DNA of 64,000 bases from Gammaproteobacteria bacterium (lineage in GTDB: Bacteria; Pseudomonadota; Gammaproteobacteria; Steroidobacterales; Rariloculaceae). Both the position numbers and the translations under genes were made by a program. The stretch lies in assembly GCA_017577365.1 (NCBI GenBank), contig PKRJ01000012.1:7945-71944 (forward strand). Direction: 5' to 3'. Shown here in pieces: positions 9,184 to 18,417 of the stretch; positions within the stretch are counted from its first letter, which is position 1, and the number at the start of each line of letters is the position of its first letter. The notes below the pieces were generated by a model. That model was not told the DNA's origin. It searched no databases and worked only from the letters and a program-made list of their open reading frames with translations.

Positions 9184-10713
9184 TCAGCGTCGATCGAGCC
9201 GACGAAGCGGTCTTACGGCCGGCCCGTTCAGGATCTCACCGCGAACGTCGAACCGCGAGCCGTGGCAGTGACAGTCGAAGCTGCTTTCGGCGATGTTCCA
9301 ACGCAGTCGGCACCCCATATGGGTGCAGCGCGCGTCGAAAAGGTGCACCTCGCCGTCCTGATCGCGGTAAGCTGCGGCGGCCTTGCCGCTCACGCTGACG
9401 ATCGCGCCCTCGCCGCGCCGGAGCGAACCCGGCTCCCGCGGCGGCGCCTGCTCGATTCTCTCGGCGAGCCATCCTGCCGCCACCGCAACATTCTTGCGTA
9501 CGAGCGAACGCGCTCCACCGCGCCAGCCGATACGACGAGAATCGTAAAGCGGTGCCCAATCGTTGTCCCGGCCGGCGATCGCGTCGGTCAGTATCATCGC
9601 CGCCGCCGTGCCAGCCGTGATGCCCCATGCATTGAAGCCCGTCGCGACGCGGATCCGCGTGATTCCCGGGACGAGCGGACCGACGAAAGGTATGCGGTCC
9701 GCGGCATAGTAATCCTGATTTCCCCATCGAAACGTCGGCGCCGCCGTGCCGAAGCGCTCGGCGGCGAACGTCTCGAGCTCCATGAGACGTTGCACGGTAT
9801 CCGCGGCCGCAGTCGGGAAAGCTTCACCGACCACGATGAGAAGACGCTCGTTCTCGGTCCACGGCGCGGTGCGGAACGAACGCGTCGGTGAGTCTGCGCT
9901 GATGAACATCCCGGCCGGAACGCGTGCGGCGGGAACGGTTGCGGCGATCGCCATGTGGCGGTACGGGAACACGCGGGCGAAGTAACCTCCCCGATCGAGG
10001 AACGGGATATTCGTCGCGATCACGACGTGGTCCGCGCGAATCTCGCCGCGACGCGTGACGACGGTGCACGGGCTGCCCCGCTCGACGTCGATCGCACGCG
10101 TCGCTTCGTGAATGACGCCGCCCTTCGCAACGAAATCCGCGACCAGGCCTTCGAGATAACGCACCGGATCGAATTGCGCCTGCTCATCGAAACGGACCGC
10201 GGCATGCACTTCGAACGGGAAACGGCCGTCGCCGCGCACGAAAGTCGCCGGAAGCCCGGCCCGAGCCGCGGCCTCGGCTTCACGCTCGACGGAAGGGACC
10301 TGCGCCGCGCCCTCCGCGTACACGTACGCGGGGCGGCGCTCGAAGCCGCAATCGATGCCGAGCGTGTCGACTTGCCGCTCGATCCATTCGCGGGCGGCCT
10401 GATTCGATCGGGCATAGCGAAGCGCCGCTTCTCGGCCGTGCCGCTGCTCGAGCTCGTGATAGACGAGTCCGTGCTGAGACGTGATCTTCGCCGTGCTGCC
10501 GCCCGTCACGCCATGGCCGACCCGCGAAGCCTCGAGGAGCGCGACGGAGCGGCCCGCACGCTGAAGCATCAGCGCCGTCGTTACGCCGACGATTCCGCCG
10601 CCGACGACCGCGACCTCCGCACGCTCGTCGCCTTCGAGGGGCGCCGCGAGCGGACGCTCGGGCACCGACGCGAGCCAGCACGACTTGCCGGTCGCCCTCT
10701 CCGTCTCGGTCAT
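9184..10713 (-). CDS. FAD-dependent oxidoreductase with C-terminal Rieske domain
   Basis: DAO-family flavoprotein (about residues 25-400) fused to a Rieske [2Fe-2S] domain (about 430-505). The Rossmann FAD motif is VAVVGGGIVGVTTALMLQRAG, with GFNAWGITAGTAAAMILTD near the end of the DAO part. Rieske ligands are CTHMGC and CHCHGS (C-x-H ... C-x-x-H). The fusion is widespread, but its substrate is not established. I place the start at ATG 10713 (MTETERATGK) because GGCGAGAAC precedes it and the predicted sigma-54 transcript start is at 10737, downstream of the longer frame's start at 10752. First gene of an operon with the metallophosphoesterase, divergent from the DUF1496 gene. Confidence 0.93.
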   Translation of the reverse strand: MTETERATGKSCWLASVPERPLAAPLEGDERAEVAVVGGGIVGVTTALMLQRAGRSVALLEASRVGHGVTGGSTAKITSQHGLVYHELEQRHGREAALRYARSNQAAREWIERQVDTLGIDCGFERRPAYVYAEGAAQVPSVEREAEAAARAGLPATFVRGDGRFPFEVHAAVRFDEQAQFDPVRYLEGLVADFVAKGGVIHEATRAIDVERGSPCTVVTRRGEIRADHVVIATNIPFLDRGGYFARVFPYRHMAIAATVPAARVPAGMFISADSPTRSFRTAPWTENERLLIVVGEAFPTAAADTVQRLMELETFAAERFGTAAPTFRWGNQDYYAADRIPFVGPLVPGITRIRVATGFNAWGITAGTAAAMILTDAIAGRDNDWAPLYDSRRIGWRGGARSLVRKNVAVAAGWLAERIEQAPPREPGSLRRGEGAIVSVSGKAAAAYRDQDGEVHLFDARCTHMGCRLRWNIAESSFDCHCHGSRFDVRGEILNGPAVRPLRRLDRR

Positions 10714-10747
10714 CGATGTTCTCGCCGCGAAATCCCGGCCGAGCCCG

Positions 10748-10763
10748 AGCAAGCTTTATGCCA
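10748..10763 (-). promoter_or_regulatory. Candidate sigma-54 promoter of the FAD/Rieske operon
   Basis: Minus-strand TGGCATAAAGCTTGCT is an excellent -24/-12 match with correct spacing. The predicted transcript start is near 10737, 24 nt before ATG 10713. Confidence 0.78.
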
Positions 10764-10871
10764 CGGGCCGTACTCGGTGGCATGAAAAAAAAAGCGGACG
10801 CCGGGCCGCACTGCAAGAATCTCGGTAGCGTCTCTAATCACTAGTTCTGCGTCGACCCGGCCTCGGCCGCG

Positions 10872-10887
10872 AGGCATGGTTCTTGCA
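10872..10887 (+). promoter_or_regulatory. Candidate sigma-54 promoter of the DUF1496 gene
   Basis: AGGCATGGTTCTTGCA has the exact -24/-12 spacing. The predicted transcript start is near 10898, 37 nt before ATG 10935. It is divergent from the site at 10748-10763, with about 110 bp between them that includes an A9 run at 10785-10793. Confidence 0.72.
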
Positions 10888-10934
10888 CCCGGGGCGGACG
10901 ATTCCCGCACGACAACCAAACGACGGAGGGTGGC

Positions 10935-11159
10935 ATGGCCAGCACACCGATCGATCTCGGCGCACAAGACCCGGAGCTCAAGAATTCGCCGATCGCGTGG
11001 GAAACGGACGAAGACACCGAGGCGCTGCGCGAATCGATCGCAGGCGATGCCCTCTGCTATTACAACGGAAGCGCGTTCTCACACGGAGAGCTCGTGCGCA
11101 GCGGCACGACGGTTCTTCGTTGCGATCGCGGTATCTGGATACCCGAGTCGATCGACTGA
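10935..11159 (+). CDS. Small DUF1496-like protein
   Basis: A 74-aa protein. Its C-terminal half, CYYNGSAFSHGELVRSGTTV followed by LRCDRGIWIPE, matches the DUF1496 pattern: Cys, then Tyr-x-Asn-Gly, a Ser/Gly turn and a second Cys about 22 residues on. No signal peptide is seen, unlike many family members, so the location is uncertain. A strong GGAGGG ribosome-binding site and a sigma-54-type promoter precede it. The family has no known function. The gene stands alone, convergent with the CNNM gene whose stop is 5 bp away. Confidence 0.8.
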   Translation: MASTPIDLGAQDPELKNSPIAWETDEDTEALRESIAGDALCYYNGSAFSHGELVRSGTTVLRCDRGIWIPESID

Positions 11160-11163
11160 GGCG

Positions 11164-12471
11164 CTACTCCGACGGGTTCGTCTCGGCAGCTTCGTTCGGC
11201 ACGAACAGGACCTTGTCGATCCGGTTCCCGTCCATGTCGACGATCTCGAAGCGGCCGTTCGCCGTGACGAAATGGTCGCCGACGGCGGGCACGCGCTCGA
11301 GTCGGTGTAGCACGTAGCCCGCGACCGTCGCGAAATCGCCGTTCTCGCGCAGCCCGTGCAGGCGCAGCCGATCCTCGAACTCGTCGATCGGATAGCCGCC
11401 GTCGACGAGCCACGAGCCGTCCGATCGCCTCACGAGGCCGCGCTCGGGCTCCTCTCCCACTTCCGGAAGCTCGCCGGTGATGGCCTCGAGAATATCGCCT
11501 AGCGTGACGACCCCCTCCGTCGTGCCGTACTCGTCGACGACGATCGCCATGTGTACGCCCTCGGTCCGGAACAGATCGAGCAGCTTCAGAACCTCGACGC
11601 CTTCCGGCACGACGAGCGGCGGCCGCATGTAGTCCGCAAGACGGATCTTCTCGCCTTTGAGCAGCGCCGGCGCGAGATCCTTCACCTGGACGATTCCGAC
11701 GGGCTGATCGATCGTCTCGCGGCAGACCGGGAAACGCGACGCACGATGCTCCGCGAGCTGCTCGGCGATCTCCTCCGGCGTCGCGCTCACTTCCAGCCAC
11801 GCGACGTCCTGGCGCGGGGTCATGATCGCGCGTACCTTGCGGTCCGCGAGGCGAAGCACGCCTTCGATCATCTCACGCTCGGTCGCGAGAAAGACGCCTG
11901 CACGCGTGCCCTCCGCGATCAGCATGCGCACCTCCTCCTCGGTCACGGTGGTCTCCGGCGCCGGGCGAAGCGGCAGAACGCGCATCACGCCTTCCGTCGA
12001 CCGCTTCAAGACCCACACGACCGGAGCCGCGATGCGGGCGAGCCAATGCATGAGCGGGGCGACGAGCATGGCGATGCGCTCCGGTCGGCGCATCGCGATG
12101 CGCTTCGGCACGAGCTCGCCGATGATCAGCGTCGTGTAGGTCGTGACGACGACGATCGTGCCGAGCGCGAGCGGCTCGGCGTACGCGCGGATCGGCGCCC
12201 AGCGGCCGAGCCACTCCGCGACTTCGCTGCCGAGCGCGACACCGCCGAACGCGCCGGCCAGAATGCCGACGAGCGTGATCCCGACCTGCACCGTCGAGAG
12301 GAATGCCGTCGGATCCTCGGTGAGCCGAAGGGCTGCACGCGCGCCGCGCACTCGACGCGCGGCGAGGCTTTCGAGACGGCTCTTGCGGGAGGAGACGACC
12401 GCGAGCTCGGACATCGCGAACAGACCGTTCAACGCGATGAGCCCGAGGACGATGGCGATGTCGATCAGCAT
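11164..12471 (-). CDS. CNNM/CBS-domain membrane protein (HlyC/CorC family)
   Basis: Inner-membrane protein of the hemolysin-C/CorC family, whose better-studied members take part in divalent-cation (Mg2+/Co2+) efflux or homeostasis. Residues 1-200 form the DUF21/CNNM membrane domain with about four hydrophobic segments (including IDIAIVLGLIALNGLFAMSE and TIVVVTTYTTLIIGELVPKR). A CBS pair follows at about 215-335 (AIMTPRQDV, PVGIVQVKDL, TTEGVVTLGDILEAITGE), then the C-terminal CorC_HlyC domain (DGGYPIDEFEDRL to the end). At 435 aa it has normal family length. Single gene; ion specificity cannot be inferred. Confidence 0.92.
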   Translation of the reverse strand: MLIDIAIVLGLIALNGLFAMSELAVVSSRKSRLESLAARRVRGARAALRLTEDPTAFLSTVQVGITLVGILAGAFGGVALGSEVAEWLGRWAPIRAYAEPLALGTIVVVTTYTTLIIGELVPKRIAMRRPERIAMLVAPLMHWLARIAAPVVWVLKRSTEGVMRVLPLRPAPETTVTEEEVRMLIAEGTRAGVFLATEREMIEGVLRLADRKVRAIMTPRQDVAWLEVSATPEEIAEQLAEHRASRFPVCRETIDQPVGIVQVKDLAPALLKGEKIRLADYMRPPLVVPEGVEVLKLLDLFRTEGVHMAIVVDEYGTTEGVVTLGDILEAITGELPEVGEEPERGLVRRSDGSWLVDGGYPIDEFEDRLRLHGLRENGDFATVAGYVLHRLERVPAVGDHFVTANGRFEIVDMDGNRIDKVLFVPNEAAETNPSE

Positions 12472-12669
12472 GTTCGGCTCGAAGTCAGGAAATTTCAGGT
12501 CATTATCGCCCGACCACCGAGGCGACGCGGGCGCCGATGATATATAGTCGCCGCGACGAAGTGCCCGCTCAGCCGCGATCGGCGAGCTCCGTCGACGCTC
12601 GGGAGGAACGAGACGCCGCGCGGCGGGCCGGGCGGACCCGGCCGTCTGACGAGCGCCGAGTCGCGCCTC

Positions 12670-12675
12670 TATACT
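12670..12675 (+). promoter_or_regulatory. Candidate sigma-70 -10 box for the DUF2868/GTPase genes
   Basis: TATACT lies about 22-28 bp before the start codons of the DUF2868 gene. I see no convincing -35 box 17 bp upstream. It is the only promoter-like element before this gene pair. Confidence 0.4.
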
Positions 12676-12696
12676 TCCGGCCGCGACCCCCCCGGG

Positions 12697-14166
12697 GTGC
12701 CGATGACATCAGCTCGAGATTTCGATAGCACGCTCTTCGAGGACGCCGTCGACGTGCCGACATGGCTCGAGGCCGACCGGTCGACGCCGCTCGCCGAGCG
12801 CCGTCGAAGGGACCGCGAGATCGCGCTCTCGATCGAGGCGCATGACCCGGTCGAGCGCGTGCGCGCCTGGTGGCGCCGGCTCGACACGCCCGACCGGCCG
12901 GAGGCCGGACGCCGTCTCGCCAACGCAAGACGCCTCGCGACGTTCGTGATGCTGATCGTGGGCGCGCTGGGCGGAGCGACCGTCGCGCTTGCGGCCTTTC
13001 GGTACGACGGCACGCACCCGGTCAACGTCGTGCGGCTGCTCGCGTTGCTCGTCTTGCCGCAAGTCGTGCTCGTCGCGCTGACGCTGCTGATGATGCCCCC
13101 GCGGGTACCTGGTCTAAAGCTCGTGCAGGACGCGCTTGCGACGCTCAATCCCGGCTCGATCGCGGCGGCGATCGTTCGCCGCGTCGCGCGAGATCTCGAG
13201 GATCTGCCGCAGCTCTCCGGCGCCGGCCGCCCGGCATCGCGGCGCTACGCGAAATGGCAGCTGCTCGCGTGGTCGCAGGCCGCCGCGGTCGCGTTCAACG
13301 CCGCGGCGCTCGCGACCGCGTTCCTGCTGATCACGTTCACGGATCTCGCGTTCGGCTGGAGCACGACGCTTGCGATCGATGCGTCGCTGGTCGCGCGAAT
13401 CGTCGAGATCATCGCGTGGCCTTGGCGCGAGATCTTTCCCGACGCCGTGCCGGGCCTTCCGTTGATCGAGCAATCGCGGTTCTTTCGCCTCGAAGGCACG
13501 AGCAGCCTCGGCACGAACGCTTCTCGCGAGCTCGGCGGATGGTGGTCGTTCACCGTGCTCGCGATCGCGTGCTATGGGCTCGTGCCGCGCTTCGCTCTGC
13601 TTGCGCTCGCATCCTGGCGCTTGCGCGCGGCGACGCGCGCGCTGCTCGTCGACGACCCGCGCGTGACCGCGCTGCTCGACCGAATGGAGGCCCCGGCGAT
13701 CGAGACCGCCGCGGCCGAAGCCGGCGCAGACGCGCCCGAGACCGGGCCGGCGGCGCCGCGCACGCCGCCTCCGCTCGGCGGTCAGGCCCGCGGCGTGATC
13801 TGGAGTCGAGGCATCACGGAAGACGCCGCACGCCGTTGCGCGCGCGAGCGGCTCGGGCTCGAGCTCGCGCAGGTCGTCGCGGCCGGCGACAGCCCGAACC
13901 TCGACGCCGACCGCCGCGCCGCCGAACGCATCGCGAACGGCGCGGGCCCCCTCGTGGTGTTCACGCCGGCGTGGGAGCCGCCGCTGCTCGAGTTTCTCGA
14001 CTTCGTCTCCGCCCTGCGCAAGCACGCGGGTCCCGACGCGTCGATCGTCGTGATGCCGATCGGCGAAGCCGACGAGCCGGTCGGCGACATCGAAAGAGAA
14101 ACGTGGGCGCGCGCGGTCGGGAAGCTCGCCGATCCCAGGGTCTACGTCGAGACGGCGTCGGCATGA
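12697..14166 (+). CDS. DUF2868 membrane protein
   Basis: Integral inner-membrane protein of about 489 aa. Hydrophobic segments lie near residues 82-104 (FVMLIVGALGGATVALAAF), 110-132 (LLALLVLPQVVLVALTLLMM), 188-215 and 285-305; a long soluble C-terminal region follows, with a Rossmann-like GPLVVFTPAWEPP. DUF2868 genes are typically found directly before a DUF3482 GTPase, as here: its TGA overlaps the ATG of the GTPase (ATGA). The start is either GTG 12697 or ATG 12703; the latter has GGGG better placed. The function is unknown; the conserved pairing implies the GTPase works with this membrane protein. Confidence 0.85.
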   Translation: MPMTSARDFDSTLFEDAVDVPTWLEADRSTPLAERRRRDREIALSIEAHDPVERVRAWWRRLDTPDRPEAGRRLANARRLATFVMLIVGALGGATVALAAFRYDGTHPVNVVRLLALLVLPQVVLVALTLLMMPPRVPGLKLVQDALATLNPGSIAAAIVRRVARDLEDLPQLSGAGRPASRRYAKWQLLAWSQAAAVAFNAAALATAFLLITFTDLAFGWSTTLAIDASLVARIVEIIAWPWREIFPDAVPGLPLIEQSRFFRLEGTSSLGTNASRELGGWWSFTVLAIACYGLVPRFALLALASWRLRAATRALLVDDPRVTALLDRMEAPAIETAAAEAGADAPETGPAAPRTPPPLGGQARGVIWSRGITEDAARRCARERLGLELAQVVAAGDSPNLDADRRAAERIANGAGPLVVFTPAWEPPLLEFLDFVSALRKHAGPDASIVVMPIGEADEPVGDIERETWARAVGKLADPRVYVETASA

Positions 14167-15548
14167 GTCACCCGAAATTCGCGATCGTCGGCCACCCGAA
14201 CAAGGGCAAGAGCAGCATCGTCGCGACGCTCGCGGAGGACGATACCGTCGCGATCTCGCCCGAGCCCGGCACGACGACGCGGGCTCGGGCGTATCCGATG
14301 CGTCTCGACGGCGAGATCCTGTACGAGCTCGTCGACACGCCGGGCTTTCAGCGCGCGCGCGAGGTGCTCGAATGGCTCGAGCGTCACGATCGCGGCGCCG
14401 GCCGACGTGCCGACGTCGTCCGCGAGTTTCTCCGCGAGCACGCCGACGATCGTCGCTTTCACGACGAGCGCGAGCTCCTGACGCCGATCATGGACGGCGC
14501 GGGAATCCTGTACGTCGTCGACGGCAGCCGCCCGTACGGCCGGCAGTACGAGGCGGAGATGGAAATCCTGCGTTGGACGGGTCGGCCGCGGATGGCGCTG
14601 ATCAACCTGATCGGCACCGGCGATCACGTCGAGGAGTGGCGCGCCGCGCTATCGCAGTACTTCTCGCTCGTGCGCGTATTCGACGCGGTGCGCGCGGACT
14701 TCTCGAAGCGGATCGAGCTGCTGCGCGCATTCGGCGCAATCGACGAATCCTGGGCGCCGGCGCTCAATCGCGCGGCCGACGCGTTGATGGCCGAACGCGA
14801 GCGCCGCAAGCGGCGCGCCGCGCACGAGATCGTCGTGCTCCTCGAGACCGCGTTGGCCGCGACCGTGACGCTGCCCCTTCGCGGCCACGAGCCGGATCCG
14901 GAAGCCGAAAGGCGCGGACGCGAGCGGCTGCGCGATATCGTCCGCGATGCCGAGCGCAGCGAGCGGCGCGCGGTGCAGGATATCTATCACCATCCCGGTC
15001 TCGAAGCGCGCGAAACGTCCGAGTCCTTCCTCGCCGAGGATGTTTTCTCGAAACGCAGCTTCAGCATCTTCGGGCTTTCGCCGGCGCAGCTCGCGCTGAC
15101 CGGCGCGGCGTCGGGGGCGGTCGCGGGCGGCGTGATCGATGCCGCGCTCGGCGGCGCCTCGCTGCTTCTGGGCGCGGGGATCGGCGCCGCGATCGGCGCA
15201 TTCGGCGCGCTCGCGGGCGCGGACCGTCTCGCGAAAGTGCGCGTCCTCGGCCAGCCCCTCGGCGGCTTCGAGCTCAAGGTCGGTCCGATCCAGGACCCGA
15301 ACTTGCCGTGGGTCATTCTCGGCCGCGCACTGCTGCACGTGCGGCTCGTCGCCGAGCGCAATCATGCGCGGCGGGAAGTGCTCGTCGTGGACGCGGCCGG
15401 CAGCGGGCATCTGGCAGACTCGATCGATGCCCCGCGGCGGCGGGAGCTCGAGAAGCTGTTTCGCAAATTGCGTTCCGAGCGGGCGCTCGAGGCCGGCGAG
15501 CGCCGCCGGCTCGTCGAGATCGTCGCGACGCTGATCGACACCCCTTGA
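14163..15548 (+). CDS. DUF3482-type GTPase
   Basis: P-loop GTPase of the Era/EngA-like TRAFAC class. The G1 motif GHPNKGKSS is at residues 8-16, the switch/G2 region has PGTTTRA, and G3 is DTPGF. The C-terminal DUF3482 half contains a Gly/Ala-rich hydrophobic zipper (LALTGAASGAVAGGVIDAAL and onward, about 305-350) likely to insert in or lie on the membrane. It has 461 aa. The start ATG at 14163 overlaps the DUF2868 stop by 4 nt, indicating translational coupling. A long alternative frame starting at 12870 is only antisense-like shadow before this ATG. Role unknown; it probably acts in a membrane complex with the DUF2868 protein. Confidence 0.9.
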   Translation: MSHPKFAIVGHPNKGKSSIVATLAEDDTVAISPEPGTTTRARAYPMRLDGEILYELVDTPGFQRAREVLEWLERHDRGAGRRADVVREFLREHADDRRFHDERELLTPIMDGAGILYVVDGSRPYGRQYEAEMEILRWTGRPRMALINLIGTGDHVEEWRAALSQYFSLVRVFDAVRADFSKRIELLRAFGAIDESWAPALNRAADALMAERERRKRRAAHEIVVLLETALAATVTLPLRGHEPDPEAERRGRERLRDIVRDAERSERRAVQDIYHHPGLEARETSESFLAEDVFSKRSFSIFGLSPAQLALTGAASGAVAGGVIDAALGGASLLLGAGIGAAIGAFGALAGADRLAKVRVLGQPLGGFELKVGPIQDPNLPWVILGRALLHVRLVAERNHARREVLVVDAAGSGHLADSIDAPRRRELEKLFRKLRSERALEAGERRRLVEIVATLIDTP

Positions 15549-15686
15549 TCCGCGCGCCGCACGGCGCGTGCAACGGCAGCCGGGATCGTTGCCTATTCGC
15601 ATACTGCGCCCGGCGCCGACGGGCGGCGGACGCTATACTGGCTCGGGGCGCGGGTCCGACCCGTTTTCGCTGACCAGGGAGGTTGA

Positions 15687-17159
15687 ATGCCCGAAACTAC
15701 GCCGTTCGCGCTGAAGGAGCATCTCGACAGGCTCACGGCGCATCTCGAGCGCGAGAATCCGGATCTGCTCGATGTCGTGCGCGGCTTCCGCAGCCTCGAC
15801 ATCGTCGCATACCGGCTCGGGCTGCTCGATCGGGACGAGTCGTTCGCGATGCAGGTCACGTGGTGGCCGCTGATCAGCGTGCTCGGCACGTTCTCCTCGG
15901 GCAAGTCGACCTTCATCAACCGCTTTCTCGGTCGCAAGATTCAGGCCACGGGCAATCAGGCGGTCGACGACAAGTTCACGGTGATCTGCTACGGACGCGA
16001 AGGCGCGCCGCGGGTCCTGCCCGCGCTCGCGCTCGACAGCGACCCGCGTTTTCCGTTCTACAACATCAGCCGCGAGATCGACGAGGTCGCGCCCGGCGCA
16101 GGCGCGCGCCTCGATTCGTATCTGCAGCTGAAGACCTGCGACAGCGAAGCGATCCGCGGCCGCATTCTCATCGACTCGCCGGGCTTCGACGCCGACGCGC
16201 AGCGCACCGAGACGCTCCGGATCACGGATTACATCATCGATCTCTCCGATCTCGTGCTCGTCTTCTTCGACGCGCGTCATCCGGAGCCCGGCGCGATGCG
16301 CGATACGCTCGAGTACCTCGTCGCCGGACCGCTGAAGCGGCCGGATTTCAACAAATTCCTGTACATCCTGAATCAGATCGACAATGCCGCGCGGGAGGAC
16401 AATCCGGAGGAGGTTTTCGCCGCCTGGCAGCGCGCGCTCGCGCAGAAAGGGCTGACGGCCGGCCGCTTCTACCGGATCTACGATCCGGAAGCCGCCATGC
16501 CGATCGAGGACGAAAGGATGCGCGAGCGCTTCGAGCGCAAGCGCGACGAGGATATGCGGGAGATTCTCGGCCGGATCGAGCGCCTCAACGTCGACCGGGC
16601 CTATCGCGTCGCCGGCATGCTCGAGCAGACCGCGGCGAAGATCCGCGATCAGATCGTTCCGAGAATCCGCGAGGCGAACCGCGAGTGGAAGCGACGCGTG
16701 CTGCGCACGGACCTGATCGCGCTCGTCGTCGTCGCGCTCGCGTTGCTGGGCTTGAGCACGCTCGTCGGCTGGTGGGACGGGCTGCGTTTCTCGCCGCCGT
16801 GGACGACGTTCGCCGCGGAGAATCCCGCCATCTTCTGGACGATCGTCGCCGTCGTCGCGGCGGCGATCGTGCTGCTCGTGCACCGCTGGTCGCGACGCTT
16901 CAGCGCTCGCGCCGTGGCCCGGCGCATCGAGCGCGACGCCGAGCTCGGCGAGCATGCGCCGCGGGTCGCGAAGGCGTTCTGGCGCAACGTCAAAGCGTGG
17001 CGGCCGTTCTTCATCGAGCGGCCGGTCGGTTGGACGGCGGGAACGCGTAAACGCATCGAGCGCATCCTGACCGACGCGGACGCCGCGATCCAGAAGCTCA
17101 ACGACCGCTATACCAACCCGTCGGGGACGGCCGATCTCGTGAAGCACGAGGCGGCCTAG
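15687..17159 (+). CDS. Membrane-bound dynamin-like GTPase
   Basis: Dynamin-family large GTPase of 490 aa. The P-loop GTFSSGKST is at residues 67-75, followed by DSPGF (G3) and NQID (G4). A charged helical region (about 260-340) precedes two transmembrane helices near 345-368 (LIALVVVALALLGLSTLVGW) and 385-405 (IFWTIVAVVAAAIVLLV), then a basic C-terminal tail. Bacterial dynamin-like proteins remodel or protect membranes; which applies here is unknown. A TATACT box about 50 bp upstream suggests its own promoter, with GGGAGG as ribosome-binding site. It follows the DUF2868/DUF3482 pair by 138 bp, putting two GTPases and a partner membrane protein together. Confidence 0.9.
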   Translation: MPETTPFALKEHLDRLTAHLERENPDLLDVVRGFRSLDIVAYRLGLLDRDESFAMQVTWWPLISVLGTFSSGKSTFINRFLGRKIQATGNQAVDDKFTVICYGREGAPRVLPALALDSDPRFPFYNISREIDEVAPGAGARLDSYLQLKTCDSEAIRGRILIDSPGFDADAQRTETLRITDYIIDLSDLVLVFFDARHPEPGAMRDTLEYLVAGPLKRPDFNKFLYILNQIDNAAREDNPEEVFAAWQRALAQKGLTAGRFYRIYDPEAAMPIEDERMRERFERKRDEDMREILGRIERLNVDRAYRVAGMLEQTAAKIRDQIVPRIREANREWKRRVLRTDLIALVVVALALLGLSTLVGWWDGLRFSPPWTTFAAENPAIFWTIVAVVAAAIVLLVHRWSRRFSARAVARRIERDAELGEHAPRVAKAFWRNVKAWRPFFIERPVGWTAGTRKRIERILTDADAAIQKLNDRYTNPSGTADLVKHEAA

Positions 17160-17256
17160 CGCAAGACACGTATCCGGGCGAAGCCGCGCGTCGAGCGCGG
17201 CGGCGCATCGGTCGGCCCGCTACGCGCGGGCTTCGTGCAAGAGCACGGAGGACGAC

Positions 17257-18387
17257 GTGGATCCGATCGCGCATACGCTGACAGGCGCCGCGTTCGCCGC
17301 GGCGGGTCTGAAGCGAGCGACCCCGCTCGCGACGGCCGCGCTCGTCATCGGCGCGAACCTGCCGGACGTCGACGTCGTGATGAACTTCGCCGGCGAGTAC
17401 GCCGCGCTCGCGCACCGGCGCGGCTGGACGCACGGCGTGCTCGCCCTCGTCGTGCTGCCGCTCGTTCTCGCCGGAAGCCTTCTCGCGTACGACCGTGCGG
17501 TGCGGCGCCGTCGCGGACTCGCTCCCGTGCGCGCGGGTCCGCTGCTCGCGTTGTCCGCGCTCGCCGTCGTCACGCATCCGTTCCTCGACTGGCTGAACAA
17601 CTACGGCTTGCGCTGGCTGATGCCGTTCGACGGCCGCTGGTTCTACGGCGACGCGCTGTTCATCATCGATCCGTGGGTCTGGCTCGGGCTCGGGGGCGTG
17701 ATGTGCCTCGCCCACTCGAGAAGCATCGGATGGATCGTCGCGTGGGCCGCCTTCGCGGCCCTCGGCACCGCGCTGATGCTGACGACGCCCGAGGTGCCGA
17801 CGCTCGCACGCGCGCTCTGGATCGCAGGCGTAGTGGCCGTCGCCGCGCTACGCAGCAGCGGCATCACCGTGCAGACGAAGCCGCGCGCGATCGAGCATGC
17901 GGCGCGCGCCGCGCTCGTTCTGCTCGCCGTCTATAGCGGCGGAGCCGCGCTCGCGAACCTGCCCGCGAAGGAGATCGTCCGCACGACGCTCGAAGCCTCC
18001 GGCGTCGATTCGATCGAAGCGATCATGATCGGTCCGAAGCCGGCCGACCCGTTCGCCGCCGACGTCGTCATCGAGACGCCCCACGCGTATTACGTCGGAA
18101 ACTGGCATTGGCTCGCGACTCCGAAGTTCGTTCCGACACTCGAGCCGATACCGAGGGGCGAAGGGCCGATCGTCGACGCGGCGAGCCGAACGCTCGAGGC
18201 GCGCCGTTATCTTTCGTGGTCGCGGTTCCCGTTCTTCGAGGTCGAAGCGCACGGAGACGGTTATCTCGTGCGGATACGCGACATGCGCTACCGGGATCGT
18301 GAAGGACGAGTCGGAGGCCTGGTCGTGCGGCTCGACTCGGAGCTTCGCCCCGTCGGTCCGCCCTCCCCGTCTCGCGCATCGCATTGA
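17257..18387 (+). CDS. YdjM-family membrane-bound metal-dependent hydrolase
   Basis: Inner-membrane protein of the YdjM/LexA-induced hydrolase-like family (DUF457). It begins MDPIAHTLTGAAFAAAGL with the family's conserved His near the N-terminus; further metal-ligand-like motifs are NLPDVDVV, HRRGWTHG and VVTHPFLDWLNNYG. About five hydrophobic helices lie between residues 45 and 230, with a periplasmic-type C-terminal domain (about 235-376). The GTG start at 17257 has a good GGAGG. It follows the dynamin gene by 97 bp in the same direction. The reaction is unknown; phospholipase-like activity is sometimes proposed for relatives, but nothing here shows it. Confidence 0.85.
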   Translation: MDPIAHTLTGAAFAAAGLKRATPLATAALVIGANLPDVDVVMNFAGEYAALAHRRGWTHGVLALVVLPLVLAGSLLAYDRAVRRRRGLAPVRAGPLLALSALAVVTHPFLDWLNNYGLRWLMPFDGRWFYGDALFIIDPWVWLGLGGVMCLAHSRSIGWIVAWAAFAALGTALMLTTPEVPTLARALWIAGVVAVAALRSSGITVQTKPRAIEHAARAALVLLAVYSGGAALANLPAKEIVRTTLEASGVDSIEAIMIGPKPADPFAADVVIETPHAYYVGNWHWLATPKFVPTLEPIPRGEGPIVDAASRTLEARRYLSWSRFPFFEVEAHGDGYLVRIRDMRYRDREGRVGGLVVRLDSELRPVGPPSPSRASH

Positions 18388-18417
18388 CCGCGCGATGGAG
18401 CGAGCGTATCCGCTTCG

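Noticed and set aside
10778..10796. Third sigma-54-like motif at TGGCATG followed by the A9 run
   Set aside because: GG and GC are 15 bp apart instead of 12, which is incompatible with sigma-54 binding.
12870..14162. Long Arg-rich open frame before the DUF3482 GTPase
   Set aside because: It is out of frame with the DUF2868 gene occupying the same DNA; GTPase similarity begins only at ATG 14163.
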